Shown one piece after another: positions 55,885 through 64,000 of a stretch of DNA of 64,000 bases; the stretch's first letter is position 1; each line of letters begins with the position of its first letter. Location of the stretch: assembly GCF_003626915.1 (NCBI RefSeq), contig NZ_CP032570.1:2355001-2419000 (forward strand), given 5' to 3'. Source of the DNA: Tsuneonella amylolytica (GTDB lineage Bacteria > Pseudomonadota > Alphaproteobacteria > Sphingomonadales > Sphingomonadaceae). The notes below the pieces were generated by a model. That model did no database searches and had not been told where the DNA came from. It was given only the letters and a program-made list of their open reading frames with translations. Made by a program: the position numbers and the translations under genes.

Positions 55885-57167
55885 CCGTATCGGCCCTTCT
55901 TCGGACCGAGATAGCCGAACAGGTACGCCGCCACTTTCCGCATCTGGATTTCCTCCGACCCTTCGGTGATGCGATAGCGGCGGTGGTGGCGGTAGATGTG
56001 CTCGAACGGCTTGTGCCGCGAATAGCCGATGCCCCCGTGAACCTGGATGGCGCGGTCCGCCGCCTGCCCGACCAACCGGTTCGCCCAGTAATTGCACATG
56101 CTGATCTTGTCGGAGATCGTCTTCTCGATCTCCTTGTGCGGGATGTTGTCCATCTCCCACGCGGTCTTATAGATCAGCAGCCGCAGCATCTCGATCTGCG
56201 TGGCGAGTTCGACGAGCGGAAACTGGATCGCCTGGTTCTTCGCCAGTTCCTCGCCGAATGGCTTGCGCGCCCTCGCGTACTTCACGCTTTCCTCGACGCA
56301 GAATGCCGCCGCGCCGAGGCTGCTGGCCGCCTGCCGGATGCGGTTCTGATGGACGAAACTTTGGGCGAGGCTGAGCCCGCGACCTTCCTCGCCGAGGATC
56401 GCACTGTCGGGCACCCATACGTCGGTCACCGACAGACGCGGATGGTCGGTGGGCATGTTGAAGGTCCACATCCACTCCTCGATCTCGAGGCCGGGGGTGG
56501 GGTTGGGCACGAGGAAACACGTGATGCCCCGCGCATCGCCGTCCTCGCCGCTGGTGCGTGCGAACATGGCGCAGTGGGTGGCGACGTGCATCCCGGTGAT
56601 CCACATCTTGCTGCCGTTTATAAGCCATCCCGGTTCACCGCCACGCTCTTCGCGAACCGCACGGGTTTCCATCCATGTCGCGTCGCTGCCGTGGTCGGGC
56701 TCGGTCAGGCCGAACGCGACGCGCCGGGTGCCCTCGAACCCGCCAAGGATGAACTCCTGCTTCTGCGCCTCGGTGCCGAACTCCTCGAACATGGCCACGA
56801 ACGGGAAGTTGCCGACGATCGAATGTTCGTTCTGAAGGTCGTTGTGGAGGCCAAGGCCGCGCGCCGCGAAGCGATCCCGGATGACCGCCATGGCGAGATT
56901 GCTGCCGTCCTTCCCGCCGTACTTCTTCGGTGCGGAGAAGCGCCAGTGACCCGCCGCGTCGGCCAGCTTGCGGCTCTCGCGCAGCAGGTCTTCCCAATCG
57001 TGCCGAGGCAGGCCGCCGGCTTCGAAATCGGTTCGCGCGTATTCCCGCCGGTGATCGAAGAACCGCATGTTGTCGCCCGCGTTCTGCAGCGGCTCGATTT
57101 CCGCTTCGACGAAAGCGACGAGTTCGGCATAGTAATCCTCGATCTCGCGCGGGATGGTGAAATCCAT
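55881..57167 (-). CDS. Acyl-CoA dehydrogenase (long form)
   Basis: This 428-aa protein is a complete acyl-CoA dehydrogenase. The FAD motif is GLTEPDHGSDATWMETRA, the substrate strand is WLINGSKMWITG, and the C-terminal signature includes RKPFGEELAKNQAIQFPLVE and IQVHGGIGYSRHKPFEHIYRHHRRYRITEGSEEIQ split over the last helices. Start ATG 57167 is chosen from the family N-terminus MDFTIPREIEDY. The acyl substrate is unknown. It is divergent from the hydrolase gene downstream. Confidence 0.92.
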   Translation of the reverse strand: MDFTIPREIEDYYAELVAFVEAEIEPLQNAGDNMRFFDHRREYARTDFEAGGLPRHDWEDLLRESRKLADAAGHWRFSAPKKYGGKDGSNLAMAVIRDRFAARGLGLHNDLQNEHSIVGNFPFVAMFEEFGTEAQKQEFILGGFEGTRRVAFGLTEPDHGSDATWMETRAVREERGGEPGWLINGSKMWITGMHVATHCAMFARTSGEDGDARGITCFLVPNPTPGLEIEEWMWTFNMPTDHPRLSVTDVWVPDSAILGEEGRGLSLAQSFVHQNRIRQAASSLGAAAFCVEESVKYARARKPFGEELAKNQAIQFPLVELATQIEMLRLLIYKTAWEMDNIPHKEIEKTISDKISMCNYWANRLVGQAADRAIQVHGGIGYSRHKPFEHIYRHHRRYRITEGSEEIQMRKVAAYLFGYLGPKKGRYG

Positions 57168-57244
57168 TATCCTCTCTCCTCTGTCCGCGAGGCTGAACCG
57201 CGGGGGCGGATCATGCAAGGGTCGGTTGCAGGGGAAAACCGGTA

Positions 57245-58081
57245 ATGCGTCACGTCGAATGGAAGCGGATGGGGCACGGCGGGCTGGAGCTCTTCGCGCA
57301 AGGATGGTTGCCGGACGGCGAGGTGCGCGACGTGATCGCCATCGCGCACGGGTATGCCGAGCATGGCGGGCGCTACACGAACCTCGTCGATCGGCTCGTG
57401 CCCGCCGGCTACGCGCTCTACGCGCAGGATCACCGCGGGCATGGTCGCAGCGCCGGCCGCCGCGCGCTGGTGGACCGGATGGGTCACGTGATCGAGGATT
57501 TCCACGGCTTCGTGGACGACGTACGGGCGCGCCACGACGGGATGCCGGTCAAGCTGCTCGGCCATTCGATGGGCGGCAACGTGGCATTCGGATACGCGCT
57601 GCGCTGGCCCGAGGATCTGTCGGGCCTCATCCTCAGCGGGCCGTTGATTGGCGGAAGCATGCCGGCGGTACAGCGCTGGGTGCTTTCGGCGCTGTCTGCT
57701 GTCGCACCCCGTACCGGCATGATCGCCCTGCCGCCGGAAGGGGTTAGCCGCGATCCGGCGGTGGTGGAGGCATACGTGAACGATCCGCTGGTCACGACCG
57801 GCAAGGTCGCCGCGCGGACGGCGCACGAGATGTTCTCGGCGGTGGCGCGTTACCGCAGTGCCGCGCCGGGAATGCAGGTGCCGGTGCTGATCCAGCACGG
57901 CGATGCCGATGCGCTGGTGCCGATCGCCGGGATGCGGGAGGTCGCAGGCATCATCGGTTCGCCCGACAAGACGGTGATCGAGTATCCCGGCCTGTACCAC
58001 GAGATCTACAACGAACCGGAGAAAGACGCGGTTATCGGCGACCTGCTCGATTGGTTCGAAGCGCATCCTAAACAAGCGTGA
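57245..58081 (+). CDS. Alpha/beta hydrolase, monoacylglycerol lipase-like
   Basis: This 278-aa serine hydrolase resembles monoacylglycerol and lysophospholipases. The nucleophile elbow GHSMGG has S108. The acid is D222 (HGDADALVP) and the base H252 (GLYHEIYNEPEK), a pattern seen in the MGL family. The oxyanion motif HGYAEHGGRY is also typical. It may release fatty acids for the neighbouring acyl-CoA genes. It ends with a 14-nt overlap into the convergent thiolase-like gene. Confidence 0.9.
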   Translation: MRHVEWKRMGHGGLELFAQGWLPDGEVRDVIAIAHGYAEHGGRYTNLVDRLVPAGYALYAQDHRGHGRSAGRRALVDRMGHVIEDFHGFVDDVRARHDGMPVKLLGHSMGGNVAFGYALRWPEDLSGLILSGPLIGGSMPAVQRWVLSALSAVAPRTGMIALPPEGVSRDPAVVEAYVNDPLVTTGKVAARTAHEMFSAVARYRSAAPGMQVPVLIQHGDADALVPIAGMREVAGIIGSPDKTVIEYPGLYHEIYNEPEKDAVIGDLLDWFEAHPKQA

Positions 58082-59582
58082 ATGCGTTCCGCTCCTCGCC
58101 GTCGTTGGTGAGGGTGACAGCCCTGCCGAGCGGATCGTCGGCCACCATTGCGGCCACCGTTTCCGAATCGTCACTGCGGGCGATGAAGCGGCGGCCGTCG
58201 GGCAGCGAGCCGATGGCGATGGCGTAGGTCGGGCCCTGCTTGCCGTAGACCACGGTGTAGGTGTCGATCGTGCCCGGACCTTCGACCAGTCCGGCGACCT
58301 CCGGCGCCCCGTCGTCGGGGCGGGGCGCGTCGCTCCAGCCCGGAAAGTCCGCCGGGTCGGTGGAGAGCACCATCGCGGCGTACTTGCTCTGAAACCCGCC
58401 GTTGGCGCCGACGAGGCCATAGCCCCCCGGCTGCTCGCGCAAGCGTTCGACCATGCTGGCGATCGCGTGGCTCGAATACCCGTTGCCCGCCCCGCCGAAA
58501 TACGGGAGCCCGCCGGTCACCGTCAGTCCGCGCGGGTCGTCCTGCGACAGGTCGAGATGATCGATCGCGGTGGAGAATACCGCGACCGGAAAGCAGGAGT
58601 AAAAGTCGAGCGCGGCCATGTCGGCCACCGCCTTGCCGCTCGCCGCCAGTGCCGCATCGAGCGCGGCGGCGGCGGCAGGGTGGGCGCCCGGATCGGCGCG
58701 CTCGAGGATGTCGGGCTCGGACGCCTTGGCCGCGCCGTGAATGTAGACCCACTTGTCCTCCGGCACCCCGGCCTCGCGCGCGGCCTTCTCCGACATCACC
58801 AGCATCGCGGCGCCCATGTTCACCTGGTCGCGGGCGACCACTTTAAGCGGGAAGGGATCGGCGATCATCCGGTTCTTCGGCGTGATCATGGCGATGTCCT
58901 CCCCGCTCAGCGGATCGCTCGCCGCGCTTGAGTACGGGTTCTCCGCCGCCACCGCGCTGAACGGCGCGAACAGTTCGCCCATCGCGGCGCGGTAGTCCTC
59001 GCGGCTCATGCCGAGCCGTGCACGGCGGGCGTTCTCCTGCACCGCGTAGGCGATCGGCGCGCTGACTATACCGTGGACGATGCCCTGCCGGGTGAGCATC
59101 CGTTCCGGCCCCCGGTCCTCCATTTCGCCGTCGTCGGTCTCGGCCCAGTCGCGGGTTTCGCCCTGCGAAGTGAGGTGGCGGGTGTTCGAGATCGCCTCCG
59201 CCCCGAACACGATTCCCGCCGCGATCTCTCCGTTGGCGACCCGTCCGGCCATCTCGACCAGCGCGGTCACTGGCGACTGTCCGCCGACCGCTTCGAGGAT
59301 GGCCAGCTTCAGCGTTACCCCCACCCGCCGTGCGACCGCGAGGGGAAACTTGTCGGGCTTGCCGAAGGGGGAGGGCGCCGCGCCCGAATCTTCGAAGGTG
59401 CGGATCGCGTGTGCGACCTCAATCAGCGGGCGCAGGTCCACCGAAGCGCCGGCATCTTCCAGCGCGGTTTCGGCCGCCGCGGCGGCCAGATCGGCGGCGG
59501 ACAGGCCCTGCCAGCCTTCCTCGCCGATCCGTTCGACCACCTGGCCGACGCCGACGATCACGGGGGTGAAGTTCTCACTCAT
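58068..59582 (-). CDS. Thiolase-like protein type 1 (TLP1) without nucleophilic cysteine
   Basis: This 504-aa protein has a thiolase fold (residues about 7-400) plus a C-terminal OB-like extra domain (about 425-500, TYTVVYGKQGPTYAIAIG), the layout of TLP1. At the place of the usual nucleophile the sequence reads AVGGQSPVTALVEM (98-111), with no cysteine. C330 (YSCFPVAVF) and the GGAGNGYSSHA segment are kept. Catalysis as a normal thiolase is therefore doubtful. Annotators often call such genes acetyl-CoA acetyltransferase. Upstream lies the 20-bp repeat array. Confidence 0.87.
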   Translation of the reverse strand: MSENFTPVIVGVGQVVERIGEEGWQGLSAADLAAAAAETALEDAGASVDLRPLIEVAHAIRTFEDSGAAPSPFGKPDKFPLAVARRVGVTLKLAILEAVGGQSPVTALVEMAGRVANGEIAAGIVFGAEAISNTRHLTSQGETRDWAETDDGEMEDRGPERMLTRQGIVHGIVSAPIAYAVQENARRARLGMSREDYRAAMGELFAPFSAVAAENPYSSAASDPLSGEDIAMITPKNRMIADPFPLKVVARDQVNMGAAMLVMSEKAAREAGVPEDKWVYIHGAAKASEPDILERADPGAHPAAAAALDAALAASGKAVADMAALDFYSCFPVAVFSTAIDHLDLSQDDPRGLTVTGGLPYFGGAGNGYSSHAIASMVERLREQPGGYGLVGANGGFQSKYAAMVLSTDPADFPGWSDAPRPDDGAPEVAGLVEGPGTIDTYTVVYGKQGPTYAIAIGSLPDGRRFIARSDDSETVAAMVADDPLGRAVTLTNDGEERNAFTLV

Positions 59583-59610
59583 GTCACGCTGTCACACGGT
59601 CCAGGGGGAA

Positions 59611-59690
59611 GAGCGTCGCCTTGGGCGCTTTCGCGTCGCCTTGCGGCGCAAACTGCCGCCTTGGCAGGCAAGGTGTCGCCTTCGGTCGGG
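59611..59690. repeat. Four tandem 20-bp units in exact register
   Basis: Units begin at 59611, 59631, 59651 and 59671. In each, positions 5 and 7-12 read G and CGCCTT without exception; position 6 is T, T, C, T. The flanking positions vary but favour G and C. The array lies 28-108 nt upstream of the TLP1 gene start (read on the minus strand as AAGGCG repeats). A 20-bp spacing places the cores on nearly the same DNA face. The unit length rules out a coding repeat. Confidence 0.75.
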
Positions 59691-59756
59691 GGGAGCGGGC
59701 GGGCATGCGCATGTCATGCCACACCCGCCGCCCGGTAGGAAAGCGCGCCGCCCCGA

Positions 59757-61790
59757 TCAGGCGAACTTGCCCGCCTTCGCCTTTTCGCGCAGGTAGTCGC
59801 TGACCGGCAGGTCGTGCTTCTCCAGCCCGCTGACGACCGTGTCGAGCCCGATGGTCTCGGCCCAGTGCATCGGGCCGCCGGTGTAGAGCGGCCAGCCGTA
59901 GCCGTTGATCCACACCACATCGATGTCGCTGGCGCGCTGGGCCATGCCCTCTTCCAGGATCTTCGCGCCTTCGTTGACCATCGGATAGAGCAGTCGCTCG
60001 CGAATCTCGTCCTTCGAGATGTCGCGCGCCTGCTTGCCTTCCTTCGCGGCGAAGTCGGCGATGATGCCCTTCACCTCGTCCGACGGCGTGCGGTTGCGCG
60101 CCTCATCGTAGTCGTAGAAGCCCTTGCCGTTCTTCTGGCCGAACCGGCCCGCGGCGCACAGCGCCTCGCGCACCGTGGTAACCTTCGACGGGTCGCGGTG
60201 CCAACCGATGTCGATGCCGGCAAGATCGCCCATCTGGAACGGACCCATGGGGAAGCCGAATTCCAGCAGCACGTCGTCGACGTCCCAGTAATTCGCGCCT
60301 TCCATGATCAGCGCGTTGGCCTGTTCCTGCCGCTTCGACAGCATGCGGTTGCCGATGAAGCCCGGGCACACACCCGACACCGCCGCGACCTTGCCGATCT
60401 TCTTGGAGAGCGCCATCGAGGTGGCCAGCACGTCGTCGCGGGTTTCGCGCCCGCGCACGACCTCCAGCAGCTTCATCACGTTGGCGGGCGAGAAGAAGTG
60501 GAGGCCTATGACGTAGCCGGGCCGCTTGGTCGCGGTGGCGATTTCGTCGATGTCGAGATAGCTGGTGTTGGACGCGAGGATCGCGCCCTCCTTCACCACC
60601 TCGTCGAGCTTGGCGAAGACCTCCTTCTTCACGTCCATGCTCTCGTAGACCGCCTCGATCACGAGGTCGCAGTCGGCTAGGTCGGCGTAGTCCAGCGTGG
60701 GGGTGAGCAGCCCCATCGCGCCTTCCACCTGTTCGGCGGTCATGCGCCCGCGCTTGGCCGTGTTCTCGTAGTTCCTGCGCATCGTGCCGGTGCCGCGATC
60801 GAGCGCGTCCTGCTGCATCTCGAGGATGGTGACCGGGATGCCGGCCGACAGGAAGTTCATCGAGATGCCGCCGCCCATCGTGCCCGCGCCGATCACGCCC
60901 ACCTTTCTGATCGGGATCAACGGGGTATCGGCGGGCACATCGTCGATCTTGTTCGCGGCACGCTCGGCGAAGAAGTAGTGGCGCATCGCGGCGCTCTGGG
61001 TGCCGGTCATGAGCTTCATGAACAGCTCGCGTTCCTTCTTCACGCCTTCGGCATAGGGCATCTCGCCCGCCGCCTTCACCGCCTCGATCGCGGCGTTGGG
61101 CGCGTCGAAGCCGCGGATCTTTCGCGCCTGCTTGTGGCGGAAGTCGTCGAACAGGGCGGGGTTCTTCACGCCGTCCTGGTTCGCGGTGCCTTCGCTGGCG
61201 CGCGGGACGGGCTGGCCGACCTTGCTGCGCGCGAAGGCGACCGCGTCGGCTTCCAGGCTGTCCTCGCCGACGATGGCATCGACCAGACCGATCGCTTCGG
61301 CTTTCTTCGCCGAGATCGGATCGCCGCCGACGACGAGGGGGAGGGCAGCTTCGGCCCCGACGAGGCGCGGCATGCGCTGGGTGCCCGCGGCGCCGGGTAT
61401 GAGGCCGAGCTTCACCTCGGGCAGGCCCAGCTTCGCGCTCGGCACCGCGACACGGTAGTGGCACGCAAGCGCGACTTCGCACCCGCCGCCCAGCGCCGTA
61501 CCGTGGATCGCGGCGACGACCGGCTTGTCCGATGCCTCCATCGCGTCGAGCGTTTCGGGCAGGCTGGGGCCCATCGGCGGCTTGCCGAATTCGGTGATGT
61601 CCGCGCCGGCGAAGAACGTGCGCCCATCGCAGCGGATGACGATGGCCTTCACACCGTCGTCGGCAAGGCCCGCTTCGATCTCGCGCTTGAGGCCGGCGCG
61701 GACCGCCTGGCCGAGCGCGTTCACCGGCGGGTTGTTCGATACGACGACGAGGACGTCGCCCTCGCGGTGGGAGGTGATGGGGTCGGACAT
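59757..61790 (-). CDS. Bifunctional enoyl-CoA hydratase / 3-hydroxyacyl-CoA dehydrogenase
   Basis: This 677-aa fusion performs two beta-oxidation steps. The N-terminal crotonase domain has E105 (GGGCEVALA) and E125 ([16 protein letters not shown]). The Rossmann motif GAGTMGGG (301-308) begins the dehydrogenase part, with the catalytic His in [11 protein letters not shown] and a C-terminal domain containing [10 protein letters not shown]. Order and size fit FadB/FadJ and peroxisomal multifunctional enzymes. A separate thiolase would be needed to finish the cycle; the TLP1 neighbour lacks its cysteine. Confidence 0.94.
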   Translation of the reverse strand: MSDPITSHREGDVLVVVSNNPPVNALGQAVRAGLKREIEAGLADDGVKAIVIRCDGRTFFAGADITEFGKPPMGPSLPETLDAMEASDKPVVAAIHGTALGGGCEVALACHYRVAVPSAKLGLPEVKLGLIPGAAGTQRMPRLVGAEAALPLVVGGDPISAKKAEAIGLVDAIVGEDSLEADAVAFARSKVGQPVPRASEGTANQDGVKNPALFDDFRHKQARKIRGFDAPNAAIEAVKAAGEMPYAEGVKKERELFMKLMTGTQSAAMRHYFFAERAANKIDDVPADTPLIPIRKVGVIGAGTMGGGISMNFLSAGIPVTILEMQQDALDRGTGTMRRNYENTAKRGRMTAEQVEGAMGLLTPTLDYADLADCDLVIEAVYESMDVKKEVFAKLDEVVKEGAILASNTSYLDIDEIATATKRPGYVIGLHFFSPANVMKLLEVVRGRETRDDVLATSMALSKKIGKVAAVSGVCPGFIGNRMLSKRQEQANALIMEGANYWDVDDVLLEFGFPMGPFQMGDLAGIDIGWHRDPSKVTTVREALCAAGRFGQKNGKGFYDYDEARNRTPSDEVKGIIADFAAKEGKQARDISKDEIRERLLYPMVNEGAKILEEGMAQRASDIDVVWINGYGWPLYTGGPMHWAETIGLDTVVSGLEKHDLPVSDYLREKAKAGKFA

Positions 61791-61801
61791 GTGTGCTCTC
61801 C

Positions 61802-63046
61802 TCAGGCGCGGCTGTCGGTGATAGCGGAATTGATCAGCGTGCGAAGCTGGCGTCGGATGGGGTAGGCGCTGGAGGGATAGACCTGCGTCATGAAGACCAT
61901 CGTCACCTTCTCGACCGGATCGACGTAGAACGCGGTCGAATATGCGCCGCCCCAGTAGTATTCGCCCATGCTGCTGGGCACGAGGGTCCTGGCCGGATCG
62001 ATCACGGTGGCGAAGCCGAGGCCAAAGCCCACGCCCGCGTTGTTGCTTTCCGAAAACAGGCTTTGCGACAGCTGGGTCAGGTCCTGGCCGCCGGGCAGGT
62101 GGTTGGCGGTCATCAGGTCCAGCGTCTTGGGCCCGACGATCCACTTGCCGCCGGCCTCGCCGCGATTGACCAGCATCGTCACGAACTTCTGGTAGTCGGC
62201 GATCGTCGATACGAGCCCGCCGCCGCCGCTGTCGAACTTGCCCGGGCGGCCGAGGTTGCTGGTGGGCCCGGCGTCGATCATCTTCGCCGCCTTGCCGGGG
62301 ACGTACTGGTAGGCGTCGACCAGCCGGTCGAGCTTGTCCTCCGCCACGCCGAACGCGGTGTCGTCCATGCCCAGCGGGTCGAAGATGTGCGCCTTGAAGT
62401 ATTCGCCCAGCCGCATGCCGGACAGGCGCTCCACCGCGACGCCGAGCACGTCGGTCGAGACCGAGTAGTTCCAGCGTTCGCCGGGCGAGAATTCGAGCGG
62501 GATCTGGCTGAGCCGCGAGACCCATTCGTCCGATTCGAGATGCGCGCGGGCGAAGTCGAAGTTGTTCTTGCGATACGCCGCGTCGACGTTGGTGCGGTTC
62601 TGCAGGCCGTAGCTGAAGCCCGACATGTGGCTGAGCAGGTGCGCGAAGGTCATCGTCCCGGCCGCCTTGCCCGGCGCGAACGGCATATCGCTGCCGCCGC
62701 CGCCCGCGAAGACCTGCAGGTTGGCAAATTCGGGAAAGACCTTGGTCACGGGGTCTTCCAGCGCGACCTTGCATGCTTCGACCAGCTGCATGAACGCGAT
62801 CGAGGTGACCGGCTTGGTCATGCTGGCGATGCGGAACAGGGCATCGTCGCGCAAGGCCTCGCGCCCTTCGCCCATCGTGCCGAGCTTCGACTGGAACACC
62901 GGCTCCCCGTCACGCGCCACGACCAGCTGCGTCATCGGCAGCTTGCCCTTCGATACGTATGCCTCGTCGAGGAACCGTTCGATCCGCGCGAGGCGGTCCT
63001 CGTCGAATCCCGCGCCCTTGGCGCTACCCAGTCCGAACACCGGCAT
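61802..63046 (-). CDS. Class C beta-lactamase-fold serine hydrolase
   Basis: This 414-aa protein of the serine beta-lactamase/esterase superfamily has the SxxK motif SMTK at 75-78 ([10 protein letters not shown]) and a YS motif at Y194 ([11 protein letters not shown]). No signal peptide is seen at the chosen ATG 63046, so a cytoplasmic esterase role is more likely than a beta-lactamase. The longer frame upstream adds a basic stretch with no support. It lies 11 nt upstream of the bifunctional enzyme and is transcribed with it. Confidence 0.88.
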   Translation of the reverse strand: MPVFGLGSAKGAGFDEDRLARIERFLDEAYVSKGKLPMTQLVVARDGEPVFQSKLGTMGEGREALRDDALFRIASMTKPVTSIAFMQLVEACKVALEDPVTKVFPEFANLQVFAGGGGSDMPFAPGKAAGTMTFAHLLSHMSGFSYGLQNRTNVDAAYRKNNFDFARAHLESDEWVSRLSQIPLEFSPGERWNYSVSTDVLGVAVERLSGMRLGEYFKAHIFDPLGMDDTAFGVAEDKLDRLVDAYQYVPGKAAKMIDAGPTSNLGRPGKFDSGGGGLVSTIADYQKFVTMLVNRGEAGGKWIVGPKTLDLMTANHLPGGQDLTQLSQSLFSESNNAGVGFGLGFATVIDPARTLVPSSMGEYYWGGAYSTAFYVDPVEKVTMVFMTQVYPSSAYPIRRQLRTLINSAITDSRA

Positions 63047-63207
63047 TCTCCCGATTCTTGTCGTTGCCCGCTGACATACCCGCCTTTCCGGCAGCCGCAA
63101 CCGCCCTGTTGTGCGGGGCGGCATACCTTTCTTCGGAATTTGCGGTTGCGCGCGGAGGGCTAAGGCGTAATCTCCCGTTCGAAAAGACATAGCCGGAGAG
63201 GGCGCTT

Positions 63208-64000
63208 ATGACTGAACAGACCTTGGCGGACGCGATCGGCTTCGTCCCGCCCCCGGGATTTCCCGCGGCGAGCCGCGCCGAAATCCGCGACCGACTGACG
63301 GCCCCGGGCGAGCGGTTCGAGATGGAGACCGTCGAGATCCGCGGCGTACCGACGCGCGTCTGGAAGAACGCGCCCGACAACCTGCGCGCGCTGATGGCGC
63401 TCGCTCGCATGCACGGCGACACGCGCGAGGCGTTCGTCTACGAGGCCGAGCGCGTGACCTACGCCATGTTCCACCGGGCAGTGGCGAAACTGGCGCACGA
63501 AATGCGCGAACGCGGGGTGGCCAAGGGCGACCGCGTCGCCATCGCGATGCGCAACCTGCCCGAATGGCCGGTCGCGTTCTTCGCCGCGGTGACGCTGGGC
63601 GCGGTCGCGGTACCGCTCAATGCGTGGTGGACGGGGCACGAGCTTGCCTACGGCCTCGCCGATTCGGGCACGAAAGTGCTCATTTGCGACGACGAGCGGT
63701 GGGAGCGGATCGCGCCGCACACGGCCGAAATTCCCGACCTCGCGCATGTTTTCGTCACCCGCGCGGATGACCACCTCGCCGCCCCGGCAGAACGGCTCGA
63801 AACGCTGATCGGTGCGCCTCCGACGTGGTCCGGCCTGCCCGACGACGAAATCCCTCACGAGGATATCGCGCCCGAGGACGACGCGACGATCTTCTACACC
63901 AGCGGCACCACCGGCCAGCCCAAGGGCGCGCTCGGCACGCACCGCAACCTCGTCAGCAACATCTTTTCCAGCGGGTATGGCGCGGCGGTTGCGGTCCTGC
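63208..64000 (+). CDS. AMP-binding acyl-CoA synthetase (partial, runs off the window)
   Basis: The first 264 codons are present. The ATP/AMP-binding P-loop motif FYTSGTTGQPKGALGTHRN is near residues 230-248, and the N-terminal ERGVAKGDRVAIAMRNLPEW segment is typical of fatty acyl-CoA ligases. It activates carboxylic acids with ATP and CoA, so it would feed the neighbouring acyl-CoA enzymes. GGAGAGGG lies ahead of the ATG. The chain-length preference is unknown. Confidence 0.93.
   Translation, partial: MTEQTLADAIGFVPPPGFPAASRAEIRDRLTAPGERFEMETVEIRGVPTRVWKNAPDNLRALMALARMHGDTREAFVYEAERVTYAMFHRAVAKLAHEMRERGVAKGDRVAIAMRNLPEWPVAFFAAVTLGAVAVPLNAWWTGHELAYGLADSGTKVLICDDERWERIAPHTAEIPDLAHVFVTRADDHLAAPAERLETLIGAPPTWSGLPDDEIPHEDIAPEDDATIFYTSGTTGQPKGALGTHRNLVSNIFSSGYGAAVAVL

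Noticed and set aside
59611-59690. CRISPR array
   Set aside because: The units are 20 bp in direct contact with no spacers, the repeats are imperfect, and no cas gene is nearby.

Overview
This window is GC-rich chromosomal DNA from an alphaproteobacterium, most likely a sphingomonad (Sphingomonadales, possibly Erythrobacteraceae). The evidence is the SRP RNA just upstream of dnaX, a mitochondrial-type NDUFS4-like complex I accessory gene, a non-discriminating-type AspRS signature, and an rpsB-to-fabZ envelope cluster in which the lipid A genes lpxD, lpxA and lpxB are absent. Nearly all of it is coding. There is no prophage, insertion sequence, CRISPR array, rRNA operon or replication origin. 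I found no complete new biological system; the unusual items are small and are listed separately.

Layout. 1-10.3 kb: end of a polyprenyl synthase, hrpB, NDUFS4-like gene, SRP RNA, dnaX-ybaB, a class II aldolase, a small secreted protein, lon (with a heat-shock-like promoter), HU and rlmB. 10.4-14.9 kb: tRNA-Tyr, a small membrane ORF, an atypical (less GC-rich) acyltransferase, a KAS III of the beta-ketodecanoyl type, psd-pssA and a small secreted ORF. 15.2-27.4 kb: rpsB-tsf, a metallophosphoesterase on the other strand, then pyrH-frr-uppS-cdsA-dxr-rseP-bamA-ompH-fabZ and rpmE with a terminator. These genes serve translation, undecaprenol and phospholipid synthesis and outer membrane assembly.

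27.4-36.8 kb: overlapping MOSC and 2OG-oxygenase genes, tRNA-His, an amino acid dehydrogenase, a tightly overlapping cytochrome c maturation operon ccmCDEFGHI (no ccmAB here) and kup. 36.8-42.1 kb, minus strand: a GGDEF/EAL gene followed by dapF-mtaB-ftsY-yciB, where each of the last four overlaps the next by 4 nt. 42.2-47.8 kb: EVE protein, CsbD-like protein, LplT-like transporter, pgsA, tiny membrane ORFs, and rnd-oxyR.

48-53.1 kb: aspS, acpP-fabF-mltG with a 2H phosphoesterase, and tRNA-Met. 53.1-64 kb: an acyl-CoA catabolism island on both strands with an enoyl-CoA hydratase, a two-gene (split) acyl-CoA dehydrogenase, a full-length acyl-CoA dehydrogenase, a lysophospholipase-like hydrolase, a TLP1-type thiolase-like protein without the usual nucleophilic cysteine, a bifunctional FadB/J-like enzyme, a class C beta-lactamase-fold hydrolase and the start of an acyl-CoA synthetase. 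Between the thiolase-like gene and the FadB-like gene lies an array of four 20-bp units in exact register.

Start codons were chosen from Shine-Dalgarno signals, overlaps with the upstream gene and known family N-termini. Several genes use GTG or TTG. Most long antisense reading frames in this GC-rich sequence are shadows and are not listed.
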